NCBI RefSeq assembly: GCF_024868665.1
Contig: NC_079894.1
Coordinates: forward strand, 9,137,737 to 9,201,736
DNA from: Triplophysa rosa
Taxonomy: Eukaryota > Chordata > Actinopteri > Cypriniformes > Nemacheilidae
Direction: 5' to 3'
Length of the DNA: 64,000 bases
The translations under genes and the position numbers were made by a program. Shown piece after piece: positions 12,276 to 24,404 of this stretch. The notes under the pieces were generated by a model. The model was given only the letters and a program-made list of their open reading frames with translations. It had not been told where the DNA came from and made no database searches. How positions within the stretch are numbered: position 1 is the first letter of the stretch; each line of letters begins with the position of its first letter.

Positions 12276-13302
12276 CAAATAACCAGCCTAATCAGAATTA
12301 AAGGATTTTCTGTGAGAGTAAAGTACAGACTGCCAGCTTCTGCAGCACGAAGTAGGAGAGATGGAGTAAGGGAAGAAAACACGAGCGAGAGAGATTTTAG
12401 CAGCCTTGATACAGCAGAGCCACGTCAGCATGCAACAAAACTTCTGCCAGGTCACACTCGAGCTGTCTGGATCAGCCTGCCTACGAAAAAGAGAGAGAGC
12501 GGGTGTAGAGTAAGCAGAAGAATACTACTGTAGGACTAGACTCCCAGCGAGAGAAGCAAATGAAGGCGCGAGGAGAGATTAAAAACAGAAGACTTCTGTG
12601 TGAATGTCTGGCTGAGGTGAAGCAGAGGGGATGAGAGAGGTGGGGCATGTCGCTTGGTAGACTTCGAGTTGCTGACAGACTTGAGAAGTTCAGTTTAGCG
12701 TGAGGGTTAAGAAACGCCCAGTTCCATCTAAAAACCCTTTTGTTTCAGAGGAACATTAGCACTCGTTCTTGGAAGAGCTGCATCTGGACTTCTCGAACGT
12801 TGAGACGGAGTTCAGATGGAGACAGAGGTCATAAAACATGTTCAAAAACTGACTAAGCCTTCCCTGGAAACCTGGACAACGCTACAATGTAAGGGCAAGT
12901 ACACACTAGAGTGTAGGCTATGTCAGAGAATGCTACGAATCAACTGATTTCAATGGGTGCACCGTAAGGGCAGTGGAAAAACACAAAGGTTTGCCAAAGT
13001 GGTGCTTTGTCATATGACTACAAGGCACTTCTGATGTTGCAATGCACTTACAATTGAGAAAATATGGACAGCTGTGTGCGTCAGAAATCTAATTTGTTTG
13101 AACAAGTCTGATTTTAAAGAACGTACATTTTGGACGTTCTGTGTCAGACAAGACACCAACATTGAGATGAATAAGAATGCTAAAGGATGCAACTTCTTTG
13201 TCTCTAGTGAAGTGTAATTGCAAAAACCTAAACGTTCAGAGAAAATCACAGAGGTGACAGGACCAGTTGTGCAATCCCTGCAACGCCAACTTCACATACA
13301 CT
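12276..13302. other. intron, nothing recognised
   Basis: No element end, exon or tandem repeat seen. Confidence 0.5.
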
Positions 13303-13453
13303 ATTTACATTTATGCATTTGGCAGACACTTTTATCCAAAGCTACTTACATTGCATTATCCTATACATTTGTTTCCAAGTATGTGCAATCCCCTGGGATC
13401 GAACCCACAACCTTGTTAGCGCCATGCGCTTACCACTGAGCTACAGGAAAGCT
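13303..13453 (-). mobile_element. tRNA-derived SINE, complete copy
   Basis: On the minus strand the head reads CCTGTAGCTCAGTGGTAAGC, which contains a good RNA polymerase III A box, followed by GGTTGTGGGTTCGATCCC with a B box. The body contains ATACTTGGAAACAAATG, and the tail ends GGATAAAAGTGTCTGCC and then AAATGCATAAATGTAAAT. The tRNA likeness covers only the 5' half, so this is a SINE and not a tRNA gene. A second copy with an altered head is at 30913..31052. Confidence 0.85.
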
Positions 13454-14011
13454 GTAATGCACAGCCACCAAAAATACTGCGTCTTCACATTAATGGAGAC
13501 TTACTGGACCTTACATTCTCTCCAGATGAAATCAAGTTTCCATTTAGGGTTTGGTCTTGGATTTCAGTCCTCTGGTAATAACTGGTTATGGCATTAGCAT
13601 GAGCTGCGAAGGACATTTTTGTTAAAGTGCAAATGTTACAGTTTGCTGAAACTGCAAAGATCTAAAGGAGGCATGGTATGCAGACCTGATCTGTTTCTCT
13701 CTCTCAGTCCTAAGAAGGTGTGGTTGAGGAATGGGCAACAGAGCTTTAATCTTCTGCCAGGCCTGTGAGGCACATCTGGAATAACCGGGCAAAACGTCTT
13801 GGGCCGTGCCTCTCTGGCCACGGTCACCGGGTCCTGTCCAAATGAACCCTTTCACCCTATGCTGCTCTACTGGCTTGAGCTTGGGCCAGTAGACAGGAAG
13901 AATTCTCACACTCCGTCTGCCCTTGATCTTTCTCAGCCATCTGCGATTCTCTGTCACCCTTTGTTGAGTCCTGTTTTTGTAAGTATGTCAGCGTTTATTC
14001 TGGGTCTTTAG
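13454..14011. other. intron, nothing recognised
   Basis: A 111-codon minus-strand frame at 13622..13957 has no recognisable domain and no exon borders that I can support. Confidence 0.45.
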
Positions 14012-14110
14012 AAGAATTATTCGCCCAAAATGAAAAATCTGTCATTATTTACTCAACCTTATGTCATTCCAAACCTGTATGCTGTTAGAATGAAAAAAAA
14101 TGACAGATGG
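14012..14110. mobile_element. half copy of the TTAA MITE
   Basis: TTCGCCCAAAATGAAAAATC, then CTGTCATTATTTACTCAACC and CATTCCAAACCTGTATG, match the left arm of the MITE at 22334. The right arm is missing. Confidence 0.6.
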
Positions 14111-14390
14111 GATGTCAGTAAAAATGGCACTGGTTTTTGAGCGCCTACCAGACATCATCTGAGAAGGATCTGTGAAAACCAGATATGAGACAATGTTCCC
14201 TTTCAATCAGACTTAACCTTGTGCACTTTCCTGGCTGTTTGACTTCTTTGCATTCATTGTGCTTTTTAACTCGGCTGGAATAAATTCAGTAAAAGACTCA
14301 AAGAACGAAATGTTCTCATTTACCTGTTAAATTAACTATAGAGTGATAGTATAAGTGCCTTTGTCTCTTTCTATAGGACTAAACACAATA

Positions 14391-15778
14391 GGCCTCATTT
14401 ATCAATCTAACGTAGAAACGGGCACAGATACATGCGCAGAAATCGTTTTACGACAGGCTTTAGGTGTGATTCATCAAACATTCGTATGCCGCCAATCTCA
14501 TCGTACGAATGATCGTACCTTGATAAATGCGGCGGCTGAAATCGGTCGTAATTTTGCATATCACGTTTATCACCTATAAATTCAGGGTGTAGAAGCCTCG
14601 CCCCTAGATTTTGCGACATGGAGAAATGTAATCCGGCCAAAAAGAGGAACTTTTCTGATTTAGAAATTAAAGTTTTACCTTGAAAAGCAGATTGGATTCA
14701 AAGGAAGTAAAAACAGTTTGGAAAGAGATCGCTATGGTCAACAGCGTTGGTGTAGTGAACCGAACTCCAGCTGAGGTTTGTATTTTTTTATTGGATATTT
14801 ATGTTTTGTAAATATGAGCGCAAATATTTTATTTTATTTTATTATTAGTGTTTCAGTATTATTTTTACACTGAAAGTATTGTTGTTGCTTTAAATTAGGT
14901 TGGTTGTATAATGCATTTAAATTTAAACAAAATTAATCTGACTTCAGTCTTGAAAAACTTTAAATTACATTAAAGTGTTAATGTAAAAATGAATGTAGAT
15001 ATAATTTACTGATAATTTTAGGATAATTATAGAATAATGTTTATATGTAAATGTTTTTATACAGTTTTCTTCATTTAGGTGAAGAAAAAATGGTCTGTGG
15101 CGGAGGAGATGTTTCTAAGCAGGATAAAGGTTTAAAATCTAATGCTGCTAATCTTGCAACTCAGGCTGCTTAAATCAAGCACACACGGTTTTATGTTTGC
15201 TTCATTTATTTTTTCTCTTTCAGATCTGTCAGAGGCAGACAGCAGTCTTCATCCCCCACAAACCGGCCTGGAACCTGCCACACAAAGCCAGGCAACCTCA
15301 AGCTGTGACCCATTGCGCGTCTTCCACCCCATCGAACATCGCAGATCGCACAAATAAAAAAAAATCAAAGCATGCATGTTTTCTGTTTTCATTAAAATGC
15401 ATATTTGTCAAACAAAGAAGCTATCACGTAGCCTAAAAGCTCATGAAAGGTTTTTTTTAAACAAAAGCACCCGTTAACCTTGTAATTTCAAACAATTACA
15501 TGATCGTGTAATTAGGCTAGAAAGGAAAATAAGAAATCGCATCGGAATCCATTTTTACATTTGTTATACTAAACGAAAATCTTTCTATTTGTCATCATTA
15601 ATTTTCAGTTATCAAAAGGGTAAAGCGTACACAGACCTTCACCCTATCTCAAAACTTGCGTACACGAACTGAGACCTGTCGTGAGATTTGATCGTAGCAA
15701 CCGCTCACGTCCATAGTTTTGCGTGGAAATGACCGTAAGCCCAGTTTTCGGTCGTACGCTCGTTTCATAAATGAGGCC
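14391..15778 (+). mobile_element. PIF-Harbinger-type element with SANT gene remnant
   Basis: The ends GGCCTCATTTATCAA and CATAAATGAGGCC are inverted repeats, and CGTACG-rich subterminal sequence follows on both sides. Inside lie exon remnants of a SANT/Myb-like gene on the plus strand. Harbinger elements carry a SANT/Myb-like protein next to the transposase, so this family is the best fit. No DDE transposase is left, and a 3-bp target duplication could not be shown. Confidence 0.6.
14618..15360 (+). pseudogene. SANT/Myb-like gene of a Harbinger-type element, broken
   Basis: Exon 1 (14618..14775) begins MEKCNPAKKRNFSDLEIKVL and then hits a stop. In another frame it continues with EVKTVWKEIAMVNSVG and ends NRTPAE at a GT. 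After an intron of about 300 bp, exon 2 (15079..15129, acceptor TTCATTTAG) resumes VKKKWSVAEEM. The order W...I...VN.VG...RTPAEVKKKW is the helix pattern of the SANT/Myb-like DNA-binding partner of Harbinger transposases. A third piece starts at 15224 after CTCTTTCAG. At least one frameshift and two stops make it non-functional. Confidence 0.6.
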
Positions 15779-16198
15779 CAGTGTGTTTTTTCCAGGTCCC
15801 TGGGTTCTGGTGGAGCTCTGGTGGCCACTCAAACATCTCTCTTTTTTCTCACTACATTTCTTGCTCATAAACATAGACATTCGTCTTTGTGGTTTGTAAA
15901 ACAAATAGAAGCTCGAGACAGCTCCAGTTCTTCTGTTTTCATAACTACTTCTTAAATATTTTGTAGGCCATTTCAGAATTTTCTAATCTATTTAAATTCA
16001 CTTATTAAAGCATTCAGGGTTGAAGGATTAGCACCAGAAAAGTGCAAATAAAAAAACCATGTTTCATAAAGACGTTATCACCTTCAGCAAAGAAGCAAAA
16101 AGGTGACATCTTAGTCCCATGTCAGACACTGTAGCGATTCGAAAGGAAGGGGGAGGGGTGGAGTGAGCAATTGGTTGTAATTCGGAACCTCACCGCTA
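15779..16198. other. intron, nothing recognised
   Basis: No repeat ends or coding signal. Confidence 0.5.
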
Positions 16199-16822
16199 GA
16201 TTTACATTTACATTTAGTCATTTAGGCCCAATCCCAATTCCCCTACACTTTACCCTACCCCTCCGTTTGGCGCGTTCACGTGAAGGGGTGTCTCAATTCT
16301 CTTTTGGTTGGAGGGGTAGGGGTAAGGGGAAGGGCCAGATAGCCCTTCAAACGAAGATTTTTCGTTCGTTTCGCTCACTTCAAACGAAGGGCTAAGAGAA
16401 ATTTCCAACATGGCTGCTCACTCGAGCAAGCAGACCAATAAATGTAAGTAATTTTTGACATTAATAAGGATTTTTATGACAATTCTTCATTTTATGTATG
16501 TTACATTCAATCTTGTGTTTGTATTTACGGTGATGTTCTTTTAACGTTTGCAAAAAAAATCGCTAAAGTTTGCTAGCGGACAGCACTGACTGCACAATAT
16601 TAGAAAATATATTTTTATTCGGCGCATCGGGGCATGTCCTCTGACGTAACGTTAGGAGCTAGCAATGACGTATGATGACGTATAACAGTGTAGTAGTGGT
16701 GTCCCATTTCTTATCGGAAAATTTGTAACCCTTGACACTTTGTTTCAAGGGGTGAGGGGTAGGCGAAGGGGTAGAAAATAGAATTGGGATTGGGCCTTAG
16801 CAGACACTTTTATCCAAAGCGT
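16199..16822 (+). repeat. SINE-type tail split by an insertion
   Basis: ACATTTACATTTAGTCATTTA at the left and GCAGACACTTTTATCCAAAG at the right (from 16800) are the two halves of the dispersed tail. Removing 16225..16799 restores the normal sequence. Confidence 0.85.
16225..16796 (+). mobile_element. non-autonomous Harbinger element, TTA duplication
   Basis: A perfect 16-bp inverted repeat GGCCCAATCCCAATTC bounds the element. TTA occurs on both sides (16222..16224 and 16797..16799), and the empty site is known because the target is a dispersed repeat. A 3-bp TWA target is the PIF-Harbinger hallmark. Near 16411 the sequence ATGGCTGCTCACTCGAGC leads in 12 codons to a consensus donor TGTAAGT, which looks like the first exon of the parent element's gene. 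At 572 bp it has no transposase. Confidence 0.88.
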
Positions 16823-16844
16823 TAAGTCCATTTGCTGTGATCAG

Positions 16845-17357
16845 GACTTTTTCAAAGGGGAGGTCTGTTGGAATTTCACTTCTTTCAATTTAGTTATTGA
16901 GTAATATAGCTGTTTGAGAATAAACAAGTGGCAACGCTCATTGTTCACAGAAAAGGAAAAAAATCTTTACAAGAAATCACTTTTAAAGACTACAATGAAC
17001 AGCTCGTTGGGACTACAATGAACTTTTTCCTAGTTTAGTGACATCATGAATCCCAAAATTTCCATTGACCCTGCCCCCTGGAACACAGATGGGTGGGACA
17101 TCTCAACACACTCTTAGCGGTAGACCAATCAGAAAAGACTGGCTCAGCTTGACCAATCAGAGCGTTTCGGAAGGAGGGACGTCATAGAACCAGGAACTCA
17201 ACAGCCTGTTTTCTGACAATCAAGATGACGGTGTAAAACACAGGTGAAATATGTAATATATAAAGCATTTTTTGAAAAACGAAACATGAACACACTTGTT
17301 TAGCACATCATAAACAATAAAAACTTTGAAAAATAGACAACATAGGACCCCTTTAAA
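16845..17357. mobile_element. probable TTAA-type MITE
   Basis: The right end reads CATAGGACCCCTTTAA, resembling the right end of the element at 29949..30636 (TTGACCCCTTTAA). The left end is decayed (CAAAGGGGAGGTCTG near 16853). The inside has ACCAATCAGA motifs twice and no ORF. Confidence 0.4.
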
Positions 17358-17430
17358 GATCAATATGAATCCTCTTTATGTTATCAACCGAACTTAACTT
17401 GTATTGAACCTGTAATATGCCATTAATTAG

Positions 17431-18145
17431 GGAGAGGCTCAGAGATGATGTATTTTTGTAGGCTAACCCGGAAGTAAATGCCGCGCTGGTTCCCTCGACT
17501 GAAAACCTATGCATTTTCCCCATAGACTTTCGGAATATCGCAAAAAATAAACTCTGTGATTAACAAAGGTTTATGATGTTTACATGTTTTGTCTATCAAG
17601 ATAATCTTTACAAATTAACACAACATTTGTTACTTTTGAAGCCGAATTACAATCGCCAGAAGTAAAAAGCTAACACGATGCTATAAACAGACTACACTTA
17701 AGGTCGCTTGATATCCACGTCACCACCACCAAGCCTCCGACAACTCTTTCAAACTTTATTAAAAATGTGTTCCCTGGTAAGTAATTACTCCGTGAATGAA
17801 TCCACATCTACGTTTTAGGAGATTTGTGCCCATGTTGCATTATTTGTGAGCTTTATATGTTTATAACGTCCCCGCTGTTGCGTTTAGCAATTTGTTAGCA
17901 ACTGCTGTTTTTAAGACACAATAAGGCTTTAAAAAAATCACAAGCGGGTTATAATTGGTGTGTTTTATGTCATAGATTAAAACGTGAAAATATTTAGAGG
18001 TTTTGTTTACCACAGACCTTATTTCGAACGATTTACCAAAAACCCATTAAAAAAAAACTTTTTGGAGCGATGGAACCGGAAGTCCTAAAATGCTAACTCG
18101 CTTCCGGGATTTGCATACAAAAAAACATGATCTCTGAGCCTCTCC
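17431..18145. mobile_element. inverted-repeat element (GGAGAGGCTCAGAGAT ends)
   Basis: The left end GGAGAGGCTCAGAGATGATG and the right end CATGATCTCTGAGCCTCTCC are inverted over 20 bases with one mismatch. AACCCGGAAGTAAATGC near the left is echoed by GAACCGGAAGTCC near the right. No target duplication was found. A CTGGTAAGT donor-like site lies near 17775. The family is not named. Confidence 0.7.
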
Positions 18146-20499
18146 ACTTCACACAATCTTGCACTCATTCTGAGATAAAAACCTCTTCAAAACATACTAC
18201 TGCACAGCACCTAAGTGTATTCTCCAGCTGACCTATTATCTAACGGGAGACCTGTCTCTCAGGCGACCGCGCTTCCAAACATAAATAGAGGACCAGATGC
18301 TCCATGCACATAGATAAATAAACCCTAAAGGAGGGATTGTAGCACACTTTCACCTCTGTAATACGTCTGCTGGAGACAGAGAAGCTGCCTTCAGGGCCAC
18401 AGTTTGGATTCTGTCTGTCACCCTTCTATTCATCACAGCTCTGTGCTGAGCACATATAAGCATACGTTCTGTGTACCGTCACATGGAATCCCATTAATCA
18501 GTTCCAGCAGTAATACTGTGCTGCGAGTCTTTATACATGCAATGTCTCAGACACAATGAGACTGAGACATCACTACATACAATACAGTAAAACTGTTATG
18601 TGAAACAAAAAAATTCACACAAAAACAAAACAAAAAAAAACCTATCTTTACACACTGGCATACTGTTGTAACTTCAATTATAGTGTCAAATGTTTTTAAG
18701 TTGAAGTCACACGATTTGTGTTCATGATCAATCAATGCAAGCACTCGGGTACCTGTGCCCATCTCTGCACAGAAGCTGCCTCTATGTCTCACTACATTGT
18801 GAACGTACGGTAAACTGAGAAAGTCACTCACTTCATGGCACAATAGCCATTCACGAGGCCATCTAAAGATAGCTAATGACCTTCAGCCCATGTAGATACA
18901 GTCCAATGGCAAAAACAAGAACACTTTTGTCTTCCTGAAGTCAAAGACCAATCAAAGAATGCAAAATGTCATCCTTGCCCAAATGTGTTCGTCTTGTTTG
19001 AATTAGTGTTATATAGTCTGTGACTCTCATGGGCCTCTGACAAATTCATTAGGCGCATATCATTTTATTATACTTTTAGGCATACACAAAATCTTTTCAA
19101 AGCACGCTGTGCAGAAAATCTGATGCAGCGTTTGCTGACTGCACTTCATTGCTGACTTCTGTGCATCATTGCTAAATTACATTGTGCGAATGAGAACGTG
19201 CTCTCAGCAAAACCTGCAATTACACCACAGAAGCCAATTTCCATAAACAATAAAAACACATTTAATTTCACAAATATACTCACAGTACAGCAGATGCAAA
19301 AAAATAAATAAATAAATAAATACGCAAAGCAAACAGAAAGACGCAAAACAGGACCCTCCCTTCGCAAAAGTGAGGGAAAGCGGCCTTGCCGCCCAAAGCG
19401 GACTGTGGTGGAGGATTGTTAAGCAGTCCCCTAAAAATGTCACCCTGTTTAAACAAGACAAAGATTACAGTTCACTCTAATTAGCAGAGATAGGAACAGA
19501 CTGAAACTGCAGTAAACACAGAGCTTGACTATAGTAATGACCTGTCACTCATTCAGAGAGCAGCACAATAACACCTGAGTGAAAACACGCTAGCGCTAGC
19601 AATGCTCACAATAGCAACCAGCAGACAAGGGGTTAAGATTTTGCGTACGGCTAAAACTTGGGTAGGGATGATTAAAAACAGCTCAATTTGCGTAAGAGTG
19701 TCAAATATAGAGGTGAGTGGGTTCTCGTGGGACGGCTTAAGGAAAAAGTGCTGTTTTTACAGAAAAAGAAGATAAGATGTGGGAGGACAAAAACTGACCA
19801 ATAAGAATCCTTAATTATAAAATTCTTACCCATTATCCTCCTCATTCCACTATTTCCACTAGCCTCACAGTAAACGAATCCAGAGACCTAAAAGTCTTGT
19901 GACTTAGCCACAAAAAGACCAAACCTTCGAATTTACTTAAAACCTTCCGATTTTCCGACGGTGTTTTCGGCCCGAGCCTTTTTAAACCGTTTTCTCTGCG
20001 TTCTGTGTTGCCAGCGGTCCACGAGCTAAACAGCGGTTACTTTATATAAAATCCTAAATCTAGGCTTCTGCTCTGAGGTTTGTGTAATGACAAAGAAGCT
20101 TCTATGTAAAAAGCAGCTACTTCAGAGTCGGTTGCTTCAGTCGACACTTCTAATTAAATCCAGCGACCTTTTTTGTAAACACGTGCATCTGAAATGGCCC
20201 TTTCCTCCGTGCGCCGCACCTTTTCTGTCTGTCGCTTTTTCAACACCGTGATGACATAAGGTATGCTTTTCGCTGAGTGTCGGATGTGCCAGTGCGCTTT
20301 TGTCCGACACAATGGCGCAACCTCAAAGGCCTCACCTAAGTACTTCCTTGTGACTTTTAGCCTTTCACAGATAGTTCAAGGGAGAGGTTAATGCTGGGTA
20401 TGACCAGCTGTTTTGATGCTTTACTTGTAAGGGGAACTGGTTTGACAAAAACTTGGCTGACTCATAGCTGGGAATATAAGGGATGACAGAGGATACATT
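18146..20499. other. intron, nothing recognised apart from a microsatellite
   Basis: An (AAAT)n run lies at 19297..19321. No element ends or exon were recognised in the remaining 2.3 kb. Confidence 0.5.
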
Positions 20500-20795
20500 G
20501 ACCCAATGGAGAATCAAAAATAAAAATTCTGTCATCATTTATTCACCTCATGTCGTGCAAAACCTGTATATGACTTTGTTTCTTCTGAGGAACACAAAAG
20601 AAGATATTTTGAGAAATGTCTCCGTTGTTTTATGTCTATAAAATTGAAGTCAATGGGGGCCAACGTTGTTTGGTTACCAACGTTTTTCACTCTTCTTTTG
20701 TGTTCTGCAGAAGAAAGAAAGTCACACAGGTTTGAAATGATATGAAGGTGAGTAATTGATGACAGAATTTTCATTTTTGAGTGAACTATCTCTCT
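20500..20795. mobile_element. TTAA MITE, copy 2 (ends decayed)
   Basis: The body has the family arms AACACAAAAGAAGATATTTTG and TCTTCTTTTGTGTTCTGC in inverted order, and the right end reads GAGTGAACTATCTCT. The left end and both TTAA sites have changed. Confidence 0.8.
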
Positions 20796-21301
20796 AAAAA
20801 TTTCCCTCAATGTTTTCAGTTATATCAAGAAAGCAATGCTAAAGAACGGTCTGCAATTCAGCGTGAATTTCTTCAACTACCGTCTTTACACAAGCAGCTG
20901 TCCAGACACCTCAAGTCTCACGAAGTCTGGTCAAACAAAACATCTTGTCCATCATTAATTAGCTCCAAAGACATTGAATGTTAAAGTTAGACAATTAGAC
21001 AAAGAGGCTTTGTAATCTGTATACTCTGCCATTTATGTCCCCAGAAGCATGCCAGTCATGGCTCTGCGCCGGTCCTCTCATCGCTTTACACCTGCTCCAA
21101 ATCTAATAACCACCAGCCAGTAAAAACACCATACAAACAGGAACAGCATCTCAGAATGCACATCGCACACTCGATGTGCGTATCAACAAACAAATCCAGT
21201 AACACCGAGCTCGGCAGCACGCAGATGGCAGGGAGGAGGGGGTCAGGACCTGTTGCATTCACACAGCGGAAGCGTGTAACATGACAGAAAGCGTGCCATA
21301 C
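20796..21301. other. intron just downstream of fndc3b coding exon 2
   Basis: No features other than the donor of the exon at 21302. No branch of a further exon is seen. Confidence 0.5.
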
Positions 21302-21377
21302 CTTGAATGCATTGCAGGGAGCCGTCCTCTGCTCTGATGGTGAAGGTTTCTCCAGGGTTGACTTGCACGAGGATCAC
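21302..21377 (-). CDS. fndc3b: fndc3b, second coding exon (about residues 41-66)
   Basis: On the minus strand this 76-bp exon reads VILVQVNPGETFTIRAEDG, then SLQCIQ, and ends one base into the next codon, a glycine in the family. It joins directly in phase to the upstream exon ending GDGSQQ. The segment is a highly conserved part of the FNDC3 N terminus, and the residues (GETFTIRAEDG) fit FNDC3B rather than FNDC3A. The acceptor TTTCACAG is at 21378 and upward; the donor is GTATGG at 21301 and downward. The following exon (expected to read like PAEVPMMSPNG) was looked for on the minus strand of 1..21301 and not found, so the downstream intron exceeds 21 kb. Confidence 0.94.
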
Positions 21378-21910
21378 CTGTGAAACATGTGGAAGCAGAC
21401 ATGAGATATGCATGTAAGAGCATAGCAGGATCGGTGAGGTCAAAGTTTTGTCAGCAAACACAATCGGAGACAAAAGAAAACAAGTTTCTGAAGTTACGTT
21501 CCCCATTAAATGCATTAATCCATCAAAAATGAGCCATGGAACATTTAAACCAAAAGCATCGCATTACAGTGACCGCAACAGTCAAGAACGATGATGTAAG
21601 CAGATGTTGAAATTTTCCCTCAAAACAGCACAGCATCTCCATCCGAGCCCTCGGTCACTTCGAAATCTTCTGCTCCAGGCTGCTTACCATCATGTTTTCT
21701 GCACACAGGTTGTTGAGAGTACACACGTGCCTATAGATGTGAAAAAGTTGGCCCGCCATGGCACACGAGCCCCGTGAAAGAGAGCAGCGTGTGCGTGTGT
21801 GCGTGTCTGAAGCTGGGTTTCTTCAAAGCTCCGCTCCTGAAGATTGTGTCGGGCGGACCTCCCATCTCCTCGCTTCAGCCCTGGTGATCTGGGCACCTAC
21901 TTCCAGCTTC

Positions 21911-21935
21911 CACACACACACACACACACACACAC
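21911..21935. repeat. CA microsatellite
   Basis: An uninterrupted run of about 12 CA units in the fndc3b intron. Confidence 0.95.
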
Positions 21936-22333
21936 ATGCAGACACACAATGTCTGCTGCTGCTGTTGCTATGGAAACGCTGGCGTGTCAAACTGAAAAAA
22001 GGGAGAAGGATTGTGTTCTCTCTATTTCTCGCCCTCCCTTTGCCTAAACCATCCTCCCAGAACACACATCATGCAGATGAATGACTTCCCCAACACATAG
22101 ACACATAACATCTGCAGAATGCAAATGTACACTTGCACAACCTTACACAAATGTTGCACCTTTGCATGTCAGATCAAATTCTGTGGGCAATACTACATAT
22201 GACAGTCGTGCATGTAATAATTAATTGTGAAGGTTGGGCACCTGCGGCTCAACACATACCGAATCCTCCACACTAAATAAAGTCTACTAAACTTGTATAG
22301 TCAACCTGTTAAAAAGCCCAAAACTGTTGTTAA

Positions 22334-22652
22334 AGTGATAGTTCACCCAAAAATGAAAATTGTGTTATCATTTACTCACTCTCTCGTCATTTCAAACTCT
22401 TAGTACTTTCTTTCTTCTGCAAAACACAAAAGAAGATATTTTGAAGAAAGCTGGTAACTGAACAGCACTGGCCCCCATTCACTTCTATTGTATGAACAAA
22501 ACCAATGCCAGTCAATGGGGGTCAGATTAAAACAACTTTCTTCAAAATATCTTCTTTTGTGTTCTGTGGAAGAAAGAATGTCATAAAGGGTTGAAATGAC
22601 AAGAGGGTGAGTAAACGATGACATACTTTTTATTTTTGGGTGAACTATCGCT
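22334..22652. mobile_element. TTAA MITE, copy 3
   Basis: The ends AGTGATAGTTCACCC and GGGTGAACTATCGCT have TTAA on both sides (22330..22333 and 22653..22656). The arms GAAGATATTTTGAAGAAAG and CTTTCTTCAAAATATCTTC form a long hairpin. Confidence 0.92.
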
Positions 22653-22838
22653 TTAACCAACATATCAAGGGTGGAGGAACAATTGTATGTTTAAGGTACT
22701 GCAATGTGTTACCTTTACAATACTGCATCCACATTTTTACGCCAAGAATGAATACTTTTGGTCATTTCTAACAATACTTTTACAATAAGGCACAGTTTAT
22801 TTCTACTCATCTAAAATCCAATCGAAAGAAAATATTAA

Positions 22839-23087
22839 AGTAATAGTTCACTCAAAATGAAAATTCTTTATTGATCCAAAATCTGTATTTGACCCATTCC
22901 TCTGTAAAAAAAAAAAGATTGAGAAGATATTTTGAGAAACGTCTCAATGGTTTTGTGTCCATACAATGGAAGTCAATGTAATTTGGTTACCAACGTTCTT
23001 AAAAATATTTTATTCTGCAAAAGAAAGAAAATCATACAGGCTTGGAATGATATGATGGTGAGTAAACCTTTTGGGTGAACTCTCTCT
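22839..23087. mobile_element. TTAA MITE, copy 4
   Basis: The left end AGTAATAGTTCACTC and the right end GGGTGAACTCTCTCT have TTAA at 22835..22838 and 23088..23091. It is shorter than other copies because part of the centre is missing. Confidence 0.88.
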
Positions 23088-24404
23088 TTAAGATTACAAA
23101 GCAGATTAAAGAGAAAAATGTAAAAATATCACAGCTTTTAAAAAATATATTCACATTTGTGAATTAGGCAGACACTTTTATTGCAAAATTCAAGGTATAT
23201 GTTTTCATCAGCATAAACTGCAGAATCACAATCGTATTATACAATTTTAACCACCAAACTTGCTCAATCAATGACCAAAGACCGTGTTGTTGAACAGCAT
23301 GGCTATGATGGTCCCCAGTCAGACCAGCACCAGGCCTACACTAACCAGCATAAATCAACCTAAACAGTATTTTCTGCAGGACAAGAAGGTTGTACGGTCT
23401 TTCTTCTCTGTGAGAAGAGTGGATGTGAACTTGGCAGTATTCAGAGCACTTAACCTTCACTATCTGCTGCAGACGCCCTTTGCCCTCTCTCTCAAGGGTC
23501 TGATTCTCTTTCCTCTCTGGCCGGAGGAAACATGGCCTGGCCCTGTATCTGCAGCACCTGGAGCAGAGATCAGAACAGACAGATCCGCTCTGATAGTGCA
23601 GATCTACAGAGACGTGTGAGGGAGAGGTGAAGCGTGCCTAAGGGCTCTGAACGTTCCTTGAATGTCTAATGTAAGAACACTTGAATGTTCCTCATTGTTT
23701 TAGGCATAACCCTGAAGAACAAAACGGCATAACAAGAATACAGAGTTCTAGGTTAAGGTAGGATGTAGTTGGTCTTTCAGCCCAAAACCTCTCTAAAACA
23801 ACCAAAATACTAGAAAACACAAGCAATTTATGCCTATTCATAAAAATCCGACTGACCAATACACTGAAAGTTTCAAGAAGCTGAACGCTAGGCTTGTTTG
23901 AAATATTTTTAGTATTTGTTTTCCATAAGGATTTCTGAAGAACAGCATAACTGTCAGGTGGATTTCAGGGAACAGTTGACCTGGAACAACTGAGGTTGTC
24001 AAGTTCTCATTTTCTGATTATTGAACCGCAAATGAACTTGTCACTGTTCTCTCAGCACATCACAATATTTGAACTTGAAGTGCACCCACTAAGTTCCTCT
24101 TTAAAGGTGAAGTGTGCAATTTCTGTGTCACTAGCAAACATAACTGCTAATATTAGGGCTATACTCTGGTTACGGTTGTTGTTGTAGTTAAAACATCACT
24201 AATGGTTTAACATTTTCTAAACACATCCCCGTCTTCCACTGGGCAACAGACATATGCTCAAACACAATGTTTTGATGGTTCCACAGAGCCACAGTAGCCA
24301 GGTTTCCAACACGATACACGGCTTGTTTTAATGGGATTGCCGCGTCGCGCCGCATCCAGTGTGGACAAATTTTTCAATTATAATGGGTTCTAATGCGTTC
24401 TATT

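Noticed and set aside
13385..13453. tRNA gene on the minus strand
   Set aside because: A and B boxes are present, but the 3' half of a tRNA is replaced by SINE body and tail, and the same unit recurs at 30913.
13622..13957. Possible fndc3b exon 3
   Set aside because: The translation (ILPVYWPKLKPVEQ...) does not resemble the expected FNDC3B continuation PAEVPMMSPNG.
22400..22663. ORFs of 60-110 codons in the TTAA MITEs (also at 20535, 35494, 43465 and 55693)
   Set aside because: They fall in non-coding hairpin MITEs and differ between copies.
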